The notes under the pieces: model-generated | Databases searched by the model: none | The model's input: only the letters and a program-made list of their open reading frames with translations | What the model was told of the DNA's origin: nothing | Assembly (NCBI GenBank): GCA_005883775.1 | Contig: VBEU01000065.1 | Location: 1-5,621 of the forward strand | DNA: 5,621 nt | Reading direction: 5' to 3' | Origin: Chloroflexota bacterium | GTDB lineage: Bacteria; Chloroflexota; Limnocylindria; P2-11E | In this document: positions 1 to 5,621 of the stretch, in pieces | How positions within the stretch are numbered: the first letter of the stretch is position 1 | Layout of the letters: every line of letters begins with the position of its first letter | Position numbers and translations under genes: made by a program

Positions 1-1518
1 GGCACCCAGGCCCGCCGCGTTTCGACGCGCGCGGATCGGATCCATCACGTCGTCGACTGGACCCCGGACGGCCGGGGCGTGCTCGTGTTCGCCAATCTTC
101 GGGACGAGCGGTATTTCGATCTTCATGAGTTCCCTGCTGAGGGTGGTACGCCGAAACTGCGGTTTCGTCATGACGGAACCGGCTTTGGCGCGGCGGCCCT
201 CGACGACGGGCGGATCGTCGTCACGACGAACCGCGCCCGTGGCGATCAGAATCACCTTTCGCTCATCGAGCGCGACGGTTCGATCAAGCGGCTCACACCG
301 GAAACGCCCGCCGCGATGCACCAGTCGGCGCACGGCTTCGAGGACGGGATCGTCGTGCTCTCCGACCGCGATCGCGACCTGGCAGCGATCGCGCGGATCG
401 GCATCGACGGCTCGTTCGGCTATCTCGTCGCGCCCGCCGACAAGGTCGTCGATGAGCTCGAGGTCGCGCATGGACGGCTCGCGTACGCCCTCAACGTGGA
501 TGGACGCTCCGAGGTCCGGGTGCTTTCCGGCGGAGAGGACACGCCGGTCGCCGGCCTTCCGCCGGGCGACCTCGCGACCGATCTCATAGGCAACAGCCTC
601 GCGGTCGCAGCGGACGGCACGGTCGCGGTGGCGTGGGCGCGTTTCGACGCCCCGTCCGCCGTTTACGTGGCCCGGCCCGGCCGGTCGGCGACGCTCCTCG
701 TCCCGCCACAGATGGCCGGCCTTTCGCCCGACGGGCTACCTGAAGACGAGCTCGTGACTTGGCCATCGTTCGATGGTCGGACGATCCCCGGCTTCCTCCT
801 TCGACCGCGCGGCGCGCCGACGGGTCCGCGGCCCACCGTGGTGCAAGTGCACGGTGGTCCCGAAGGCCAGGCCCGTCCGCTGTGGAACCCACTGACCGTG
901 GCGCTGGTCGGCGCTGGATTCAACGTGCTTCAGCCGAACGTCCGCGGTTCGACCGGCTACGGTCGCGCGTACATGTCGCTCGACGACGTACGGCTGCGCA
1001 TGGACTCGGTGCGCGACCTCGACGCGGCCGCGGAGTGGCTCGCGAAGTCGGGCGTCGCGCCCGCCGATCGGATCGGCGTCATCGGTGGCTCCTACGGCGG
1101 ATTCATGACGCTGGCGGCGATCACGTACTGCGCGGAGCGGAATTGGGCGGCGGCCGTGGACATCGTGGGCATCGCGAGCTTTACGACCTTCTTCGCGCGC
1201 ACCGCGCCGTGGCGGCGGCCGCTCCGTGCCGCCGAGTACGGCGACCCGGAGAAAGATGCCGACTTCCTGGAATCGATCTCACCGCTCAACTTCATCGACC
1301 GCATCCAGGCGCCGCTCATGGTCATTCACGGCGCGAACGATCCGCGCGTGCCCGTGCAAGAGGCCGAGCAGATCGTCTCGACGCTCCGCTCGCGCGGGCG
1401 AGAAGTCGAGTACCTCCGATATGAGGATGAAGGACATGGACTCGCAAAGGCCAAGAATCGAGCGGACGCGTGGCCCCGGGTGGTGCAATTCTTCGCGAAG
1501 CACATGGTCAGGCCCTGA
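1..1518 (+). CDS. S9 family serine peptidase (acylaminoacyl-peptidase / prolyl oligopeptidase type), 5'-truncated by window edge
   Basis: This enzyme would cleave short peptides or N-acylated peptides with a serine nucleophile, probably in the cytoplasm; no signal peptide can be judged because the N-terminus is missing. The frame is open from base 1 and gives 505 residues ending in TGA at 1516-1518. The GTG at 79 is not the likely start, because a TolB-like propeller motif, WTPDG (residues 20-24), spans the codons before it. Residues 1 to about 240 look like beta-propeller blades. Residues about 247-505 form the alpha/beta-hydrolase domain. It carries HGGP (284-287, oxyanion region), NVRGSTGYG, the nucleophile elbow GGSYGG with Ser364 (codon 1090-1092), Asp447 in GANDPR (1339-1341) and His479 in DEGHG (1435-1437), so the triad is complete. 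S9 proteins of this kind are usually around 600-650 residues, so roughly 100-150 are probably missing. The S9 assignment is firm. Substrate preference (acylaminoacyl versus dipeptidyl) cannot be told from this sequence. Confidence 0.94.
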   Translation, partial: GTQARRVSTRADRIHHVVDWTPDGRGVLVFANLRDERYFDLHEFPAEGGTPKLRFRHDGTGFGAAALDDGRIVVTTNRARGDQNHLSLIERDGSIKRLTPETPAAMHQSAHGFEDGIVVLSDRDRDLAAIARIGIDGSFGYLVAPADKVVDELEVAHGRLAYALNVDGRSEVRVLSGGEDTPVAGLPPGDLATDLIGNSLAVAADGTVAVAWARFDAPSAVYVARPGRSATLLVPPQMAGLSPDGLPEDELVTWPSFDGRTIPGFLLRPRGAPTGPRPTVVQVHGGPEGQARPLWNPLTVALVGAGFNVLQPNVRGSTGYGRAYMSLDDVRLRMDSVRDLDAAAEWLAKSGVAPADRIGVIGGSYGGFMTLAAITYCAERNWAAAVDIVGIASFTTFFARTAPWRRPLRAAEYGDPEKDADFLESISPLNFIDRIQAPLMVIHGANDPRVPVQEAEQIVSTLRSRGREVEYLRYEDEGHGLAKAKNRADAWPRVVQFFAKHMVRP

Positions 1519-1521
1519 GCG

Positions 1522-1551
1522 CGAGCCACGGCGGGTCCTGTCCCGGGCTCG
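1522..1551 (+). terminator. Candidate bulged hairpin just after the peptidase stop
   Basis: An outer six-base stem (CGAGCC at 1522-1527 with GGCTCG at 1546-1551) encloses an inner four-base stem (CGGG at 1532-1535 with CCCG at 1542-1545) around a six-base loop. A four-base bulge sits on the left side only. It begins four bases after the stop codon, where a terminator would be expected. No run of T follows, so it is not a classical intrinsic terminator. It could be a T-less terminator, an mRNA 3'-end stabiliser or chance structure in GC-rich DNA. Confidence 0.3.
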
Positions 1552-1684
1552 GGGTCGCGCGCTCACCGCACCCTCCCCGCCTTCCGCGCCATTCGCTGCG
1601 CTCATGCCGCGTGGCGGGTCCCCGGGGCACCCGCGGTTCGCGCACAACCCGCTCGCCCGTGCCACCCGCCGCGCCCGGATCAAT

Positions 1685-1698
1685 CTGAGCCTGCTCAG
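1685..1698 (-). terminator. Candidate small hairpin just after the kinase stop
   Basis: CTGAGC (1685-1690) and GCTCAG (1693-1698) are perfect inverted arms, realistically a five-base stem with a CCTG-type tetraloop. On the minus strand it starts three bases after the kinase TAG codon. It is short and has no following T tract, so termination is only weakly supported. Because it is symmetrical it could act on either transcript. Confidence 0.22.
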
Positions 1699-1701
1699 TG
1701 A

Positions 1702-3729
1702 CTAGGTCGTCGCGGCTCCCACGGCCAAGGGCAGCGTGAACGAGAAGGTGCTCCCGCGACCCTGCCCTTCGCTGTCGGCCCAGATCCGTCCGCCGTGCGC
1801 CGTGACGATCTCCTTGCAGATCGAGAGACCGAGGCCCTGTCCTGCGACCGCGTCGGCGGTTCCGCCCACGCGATAGAAACGATCGAAGACACGAGCCAGC
1901 TGCTCGGCGGGAATACCGATCCCGTGGTCGATCACGCTGAGCCTGCCCAGAGCGTCCTCGACGTGGATCGACACGAGGATCGGCTCGCCGATCGGTGAGT
2001 ACTTGATGGCGTTCGAGATCAGGTTGTCGAGGAGCTGCGCGAATCGTGCCTGCCCGATGGCGAGGCGCACCGGCTCGGCAGGCGCCTCGAGGTCGACACG
2101 AGCGCCTCGAATGCGCGCGCGCGCGATAGCCTGGCGCGCCTCGGCAGCTGCCTCGACCGGCGGTTCGTCGCCCGGCGTGCGCTGGTCGGCGCTGAGGAGG
2201 TCGGCCATGAGCCGCTCGAGCTGCGTGAGCTGGCCCTGCACCGCCTGAAGGTTCCGCGACATGAGGGTCGCGTACCCGTGCACCGCGGTCAGCGGGTTGC
2301 GGAGCTCGTGCACCGCCGTCGTCATCGCGTCCTCCTTCGCGCGCAGAGCGCCGCCGAGGCTTTGGACGTCCCGGCCAAGCTCGTTCGCCGCGAGCTGGAG
2401 CGCGTCTCGCTCGGCGAGGAGCGCGAGCCGGTCGCGCGCGGCCCGGGCGACCTGTTCGAGGCGTGGGAGGCGCGCGCTTAGAACATCCGGCGGACCGAGC
2501 GCGGCGAGGACGCGTCCTTCCGAGAGGCTCACGAGCGCGACCGTCGCGTCATTGCCCAGGGTCTGCGCCGCGAGCGGCGCGGCGCTCGCGCTGACGATCG
2601 CGGAAAGACGCCGATCGCGTGCGAGCTCCGCGAGTGGGCCGCCCGGGAGATCACCGACGACGACCGACCCATCCGATGGTCGGATGATCGCGGCTCTCCC
2701 GCTCACGATGCGCTCCGCTCCGAGGACGGTCGATGCGAGCACGCCGGCCTGCGTGTGCTCGCCGTCGATCTCCGCGATGGCCCGCGCTGCGTCGTCGAGC
2801 GCGCGCAGCTCGGCCTCGCGGCGCGCCCGCTCGAACGCTGCCGACAGGAGAGATGCGGCGTCGCCGACGAGGTCGTGGATGGCGCCGGCCGTCGCCGCGC
2901 GGTCCTCCTCCTTGATCGCCTCGAGCGCGACGCCGATCGCGAGGGGCGGATCGACCGAGATCGGGATCGACAGGCCGGTCATGTTCGGGGCGATCCGCTC
3001 AAGCGGTGACGGAGCCTGGAGCGCTCGCAGGGCTTCGGCCGAGACGATCATCTCGGCGGGAGGCACGGCGCCCGCGGTGACCGTTGTGCGGATCCGCTGG
3101 TCGGGCCCGATCGTCCACACCCACGCGCCGTGCACACTCCGGAGGCGCGCGAGCTCGGGGACGAGCGCGCGCAGCACCTCCTCGGGCTCGCGCTGACGGG
3201 TGAGCCCGCTGAGGGCGCGGGCGTGGATGCGCGACCACAGCGTGTCGACGTCCTGACGCCCCAGTGCCCAGACGATCTCGGCGATGACGAGGCCGATCGC
3301 GATCAGGGCCTGGACCGGCCAGAGGTCGGTCGCGTGGGCTTGCTCTCCGCGGGCCACGAGCGTCGCGTCGTAACCGACGATCGCGAGGGCCGTCGCCGCG
3401 ACGGCGCCGACCGGGCCGGACCGGAGAGCGGAAACGCCGATCGCGAAGACGTAGAGGATCCATGGACCGAGCTCGAGCGGCAGTGCGAACGCGAGTCCGG
3501 TCACCGCGGCGAGGTCGAGGACGGGCACGACGAAGGGGACCTTTTGCAGTGGGGGGTAGTACCGCACGCTGACTGCGGCCGCGAGGTAGATGACCAGGAC
3601 GAGCGCGGCGAGCGAGGTCGCGCCGACCCCGGCGAGCAGCACGAGTGTTCCGCCGAGGGCGATCGCTGCGAGACGGATGAGCAGATGGGCGCGCTCCCGC
3701 GCTACGGTGGCTGCCGCCGTCCGTCCCAC
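1702..3729 (-). CDS. Membrane sensor histidine kinase with two GAF-like regions
   Basis: This is a complete 675-residue sensor kinase that would autophosphorylate on histidine and pass the phosphate to a response regulator. The N-terminal 157 residues hold about six hydrophobic segments (roughly 16-35, 38-55, 65-83, 88-102, 105-125, 138-157) with very short loops, so sensing is probably within the membrane or cytosol. Residues about 185-300 and 308-440 resemble two GAF-type domains, a moderate call made from pattern alone. A probable helical linker follows (about 425-465). The H-box HELRNPL puts the phosphoacceptor at His474 (codon 2308-2310); the ExxN beside it is the motif linked to phosphatase activity in HisKA kinases. 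The ATPase domain shows the N-box (DNLISNAIKYSP, 568-579), G1 (DHGIGIP, 601-607), F-box (FDRFYR) and G2 (GQGLGLSI, 630-637), all intact. The start is GTG: an in-frame TAG lies only three codons upstream and an AGAAGG site fits. The gene is 44 bases downstream of the lipoprotein gene, so co-transcription is likely. No response regulator is in the window, and the ligand is unknown. Confidence 0.95.
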   Translation of the reverse strand: MGRTAAATVARERAHLLIRLAAIALGGTLVLLAGVGATSLAALVLVIYLAAAVSVRYYPPLQKVPFVVPVLDLAAVTGLAFALPLELGPWILYVFAIGVSALRSGPVGAVAATALAIVGYDATLVARGEQAHATDLWPVQALIAIGLVIAEIVWALGRQDVDTLWSRIHARALSGLTRQREPEEVLRALVPELARLRSVHGAWVWTIGPDQRIRTTVTAGAVPPAEMIVSAEALRALQAPSPLERIAPNMTGLSIPISVDPPLAIGVALEAIKEEDRAATAGAIHDLVGDAASLLSAAFERARREAELRALDDAARAIAEIDGEHTQAGVLASTVLGAERIVSGRAAIIRPSDGSVVVGDLPGGPLAELARDRRLSAIVSASAAPLAAQTLGNDATVALVSLSEGRVLAALGPPDVLSARLPRLEQVARAARDRLALLAERDALQLAANELGRDVQSLGGALRAKEDAMTTAVHELRNPLTAVHGYATLMSRNLQAVQGQLTQLERLMADLLSADQRTPGDEPPVEAAAEARQAIARARIRGARVDLEAPAEPVRLAIGQARFAQLLDNLISNAIKYSPIGEPILVSIHVEDALGRLSVIDHGIGIPAEQLARVFDRFYRVGGTADAVAGQGLGLSICKEIVTAHGGRIWADSEGQGRGSTFSFTLPLAVGAATT
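2113..2125. repeat. Short GC dinucleotide run inside the kinase gene
   Basis: Six and a half units of GC lie in the coding sequence for Ile535-Arg539 of the kinase (an alternating Ala-Arg stretch), between the H-box and the ATPase N-box. Dinucleotide runs can slip, and a one-unit change would frameshift the protein before its ATPase domain. The run is short and may only reflect codon choice for alternating Ala-Arg. Confidence 0.6.
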
Positions 3730-3734
3730 TGCGA

Positions 3735-3740
3735 CCTTCT
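3735..3740 (-). promoter_or_regulatory. Ribosome-binding site deciding the kinase GTG start
   Basis: On the minus strand AGAAGG lies five bases before the GTG at 3727-3729, a one-mismatch match to AGGAGG at good spacing. Its first base overlaps the in-frame TAG at 3739-3741, which rules out any start further upstream. The 44-base gap to the preceding gene holds no recognisable -10/-35 pair, consistent with translation from a shared transcript. Confidence 0.7.
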
Positions 3741-3773
3741 AACGCGTCCGAGGCGACTTGCGGTTCGGGATCG

Positions 3774-5615
3774 TTAGTAGCTCGCCACCAAGATGCGACT
3801 CGGGTCGTTGTCGAGCTCTATGACATGCGCCACACGCAAGTGGGGCGCGTCCAGCACGGCGATCGCGTGGGAGAGACCGGCGAGGGCGACGTAGAGCTGG
3901 TCGCCGTTCGGCGACACCGCGAGGTCGACGACCGAGCCCAGGAACGCAGCCGTCGCAACCACCGAGCGGTCACGGATCGTCACCGCCTCGGCGCCGTTCG
4001 CGGAGCCCACATAGAGGATGTCCTCGCGCGGCGAGATCGCGAGGGCCGTCGGAACCACATCGGTCGCGATCCGATCCACGACCGCGTACTGCTCGGTGTC
4101 CACGACGTCGATGAGGCGCTGGCCCGAGATCGCCGCGTAGATCCGCGTCCCGGACTCGGCCATGACCATCGCGCTGGGCGGGCCGTCGAGGGGGATCGTG
4201 TATGGCGTTCGGCCGCCGAGGTTCAGGTACAGGAGGTCGATGCCGCGCGGCGTCGCGACGAAGACGTGGTTGTGCTTGTAGCTCGGCGCGAGCGATTCGG
4301 GATTGCCGTGGTAGTCGAAGAACTCGCTCTGGCCCGTGGTAAGGTCGCGCTGCTCGGCGCCCTGGGGTCCGACGACGAGTACCGAATGGCCGTCGCGGTT
4401 CGCGGCGACAATGCCGTCCACCGCGTACGTCGTGCGATCGCGGGTCTCGCCGGTCACGATGTCCTCTGCCGTCACGGTCTTCCCCGATGCCGCGTAAAGG
4501 GTGCGCTCGTCCGTGCCCATCGCGATCTGCGACACGTCGGGAATCCGAAGCGTCGCGCGATCGTCGCCGGGGCGGGCCGTGTACGCGCTCCCGCCGGCAA
4601 GCGCGACTACGGTCACTCCGCGCGGCGGCCGTGCGGCCGCGGGCTCGTAGTGGTCGATGGTGGAGCGACGCTTGGTCTTCCAGCCGTCCTTCGCGACGAA
4701 CGGATATGGGTCGACCATGCCGCCGGGTCCGAGGATCGGGTAGGGCGTGTCGCCGATGCTGTCGTTGTCGGCGTCCTTCCCTTTGTAGTCCGCCCACCAG
4801 TTGCCTTCCTTCGTCTGCTTGTCGTACCAGACGTTGGAGCCCTCGGTGTTGTCGCTGACCGGCGGGTTGTTGCCGACGACGTTGTTGTGGAAGATCACGT
4901 TCTCCTTCGCATCGCTGAACCAGATACCCCAGTTGATGTTCGAGTGGATGGTGTTGTCGGTCACCCGATTGCGCGAGCTCGCGTAGAGGTAGAGACCGTA
5001 CCCACCGGGGCTGTTGTACGTCTGCCGGGCCAGCAGGTTGTTTGTGAGGACGCAGTCGTCGGAGTTCTGGAGGTGCAGCCCGTAGATGTTGAACTCGACA
5101 TCGGAGTCCTTCACGGTGATCTTCTGCGATGCGTGGATGTAGAAGCCGAAGCGGTTCCTCAGCGTGGTCACGCTCTCGATCGAGCTCGACACCATGTCGA
5201 TGAAGTAGATCCCGGTCGAGAAGGCCGTCGTCTTTCCATCGCGGATGGTCACGCCGGTGTGACCACCGACGCGGACGCCGACGCTGTCGAGCTGGGGGAG
5301 CGGCCATGTCTGCGGACCCATCCCCGGGCCGGTGAGCGTGTGCCCGCCGAGATCGACAGTGATGTTGTCGGACACGACGACCATGCCATCGCCCGTGCAG
5401 GTCAGGTCGTTCGCGAGCGTGAAGCTCTCACTGACGCGCATCGCGCAGGTCCCCTCGCGTGAGGGGTAGCTCTGCGTCGGCGTAGGCGCGGGGGTCGCGG
5501 AGCCTGACGCGGCGCTCCCGCTCGAGCTGGGCGACGGTCCGGGACCTTGGGCGGCCTGGCAGGCGACCGCGGCGACCAGAGCGAGCACGCCGAATCGCGC
5601 GACGAGCGGCCGCAT
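3774..5615 (-). CDS. Probable lipoprotein: NosD-type beta-helix fused to a YVTN-type beta-propeller
   Basis: This 613-residue exported protein has no recognised enzymatic motif. Residues 1-19 form a lipoprotein signal: arginines at 2 and 7, a hydrophobic core, and the lipobox AVAC with Cys19 (codon 5559-5561). A Ser/Pro/Ala/Gly/Thr-rich tether follows (21-52). Cys57 and Cys73 flank the first strand and could form a disulfide. Residues about 75-250 are right-handed beta-helix rungs rich in Asn and Ile, opening with NITVDLGGHTLTGPG. Residues 259-306 match the closing segment typical of NosD-like helix proteins (GNWWADYKG, then DADNDSIGDTPYPI). A basic linker (KTKRR, 313-317) leads to about seven 40-residue propeller blades (333-613). 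Such folds usually bind carbohydrate, protein or metal. NosD itself serves nitrous oxide reductase maturation, but no nos gene is seen here, so that role should not be assumed. The ATG is supported by the signal peptide, although only six upstream bases (TGCGAG) are visible, with a poor ribosome site. It is probably the first gene of a unit with the downstream histidine kinase. Confidence 0.9.
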   Translation of the reverse strand: MRPLVARFGVLALVAAVACQAAQGPGPSPSSSGSAASGSATPAPTPTQSYPSREGTCAMRVSESFTLANDLTCTGDGMVVVSDNITVDLGGHTLTGPGMGPQTWPLPQLDSVGVRVGGHTGVTIRDGKTTAFSTGIYFIDMVSSSIESVTTLRNRFGFYIHASQKITVKDSDVEFNIYGLHLQNSDDCVLTNNLLARQTYNSPGGYGLYLYASSRNRVTDNTIHSNINWGIWFSDAKENVIFHNNVVGNNPPVSDNTEGSNVWYDKQTKEGNWWADYKGKDADNDSIGDTPYPILGPGGMVDPYPFVAKDGWKTKRRSTIDHYEPAAARPPRGVTVVALAGGSAYTARPGDDRATLRIPDVSQIAMGTDERTLYAASGKTVTAEDIVTGETRDRTTYAVDGIVAANRDGHSVLVVGPQGAEQRDLTTGQSEFFDYHGNPESLAPSYKHNHVFVATPRGIDLLYLNLGGRTPYTIPLDGPPSAMVMAESGTRIYAAISGQRLIDVVDTEQYAVVDRIATDVVPTALAISPREDILYVGSANGAEAVTIRDRSVVATAAFLGSVVDLAVSPNGDQLYVALAGLSHAIAVLDAPHLRVAHVIELDNDPSRILVASY

Positions 5616-5621
5616 CTCGCA

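Larger units (their letters stand above)
1519..1701. other. Convergent intergenic gap with short inverted repeats
   Basis: The gap lies between the peptidase stop (TGA) and the kinase stop (TAG on the opposite strand), where two transcripts run toward each other. It is GC-rich and holds at least three short inverted repeats: 1522-1551, 1614-1634 (GCGGGT/ACCCGC arms around a CCCCGGGG-containing loop) and 1685-1698. Short open frames cross it, but they are continuations of out-of-frame reading through the flanking genes, with no ribosome-binding site or recognisable product. The likely role is transcription termination for both genes; no T-rich tract follows any hairpin. Confidence 0.7.

Noticed and set aside
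79..81. GTG at 79 as the start of the peptidase gene
   Set aside because: The frame is open to base 1 and the residues before it continue a TolB-like blade (WTPDG at 58-72), so the gene starts outside the window.
833..857. An eight-base perfect inverted repeat (CCACCGTG / CACGGTGG) with a nine-base loop
   Set aside because: It lies inside the peptidase codons for the conserved VHGGP oxyanion segment, so protein constraint explains it better than a regulatory hairpin.
759..1424. A 221-codon alternative plus-strand frame inside the peptidase gene
   Set aside because: It is an Arg-rich out-of-frame product that overlaps the hydrolase catalytic domain, whose triad lies in the other frame.
2670..2686. 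A seven-base perfect inverted repeat (CATCCGA / TCGGATG) with a three-base loop
   Set aside because: It sits mid-gene in the kinase with no other signal around it; chance structure in GC-rich coding DNA is the simplest explanation.
2261..3196. A 311-codon plus-strand frame antisense to the kinase
   Set aside because: The product is Ser/Ala/Arg-rich with no motifs, while the opposite strand has all the kinase boxes. It is a shadow frame.
3130..3777. A 215-codon plus-strand frame covering the kinase N-terminus and the 44-base gap
   Set aside because: Its translation is Asp/Arg/Glu/Gly-rich without domains and mirrors the membrane helices of the kinase. There is no convincing ribosome site.
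3970..5307. A 445-codon alternative frame on the minus strand inside the lipoprotein gene
   Set aside because: Its product is Arg/Pro/His-rich low-complexity sequence, typical of an out-of-frame reading of GC-rich codons. It has no recognisable domain.
3825..5462. A 545-codon open frame on the plus strand, antisense to the lipoprotein gene
   Set aside because: Its translation is rich in Arg, Val, Asp and His with no domain, signal or motif. The minus-strand frame carries the lipobox, beta-helix and propeller. Long antisense frames are expected in high-GC DNA with strong codon bias.
3774..5615. Naming the lipoprotein NosD and assigning it to nitrous oxide reduction
   Set aside because: Only the beta-helix fold and closing segment are shared. 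There are no nos neighbours, the protein carries an extra propeller, and NosD-like helices are common in unrelated surface proteins.

Overview
The window is high-GC bacterial DNA (about two thirds G+C by eye) with dense coding, a GTG start and strong third-position G/C preference. No rRNA, tRNA, mobile element, CRISPR array or phage gene is visible. The style fits a high-GC Chloroflexota or Actinomycetota-like bacterium, but nothing in the window fixes the phylum, so this is a weak inference.

Layout: (1) Positions 1-1518 on the plus strand hold the 3' part of a serine peptidase/acylaminoacyl-peptidase-type gene of family S9. The frame is open to the left edge, so the true start lies outside the window. 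(2) A 183-base convergent gap at 1519-1701 contains several short inverted repeats but no gene. (3) Positions 1702-3729 on the minus strand hold a complete membrane sensor histidine kinase: about six membrane segments, two probable GAF-like regions, a HisKA dimerisation/phosphoacceptor domain and a HATPase domain. (4) Positions 3774-5615 on the minus strand, 44 bases upstream of the kinase and in the same direction, hold a probable lipoprotein. It joins a NosD-type right-handed beta-helix to a seven-bladed YVTN-type beta-propeller.

How they may work together: the lipoprotein gene comes first and the kinase second, on one strand with a short gap and no obvious promoter between them, so they are probably co-transcribed. 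The likely arrangement is an exported, lipid-anchored surface protein made together with a membrane kinase. A functional link, such as the lipoprotein acting as a ligand-binding or accessory component for the kinase, is only a hypothesis. No response regulator is present in the window. The peptidase gene runs toward the kinase from the other side and is transcriptionally separate.

The most notable items are the two-domain beta-helix/propeller lipoprotein and its pairing with a kinase that has no adjacent regulator. The rest looks like ordinary chromosomal gene content.
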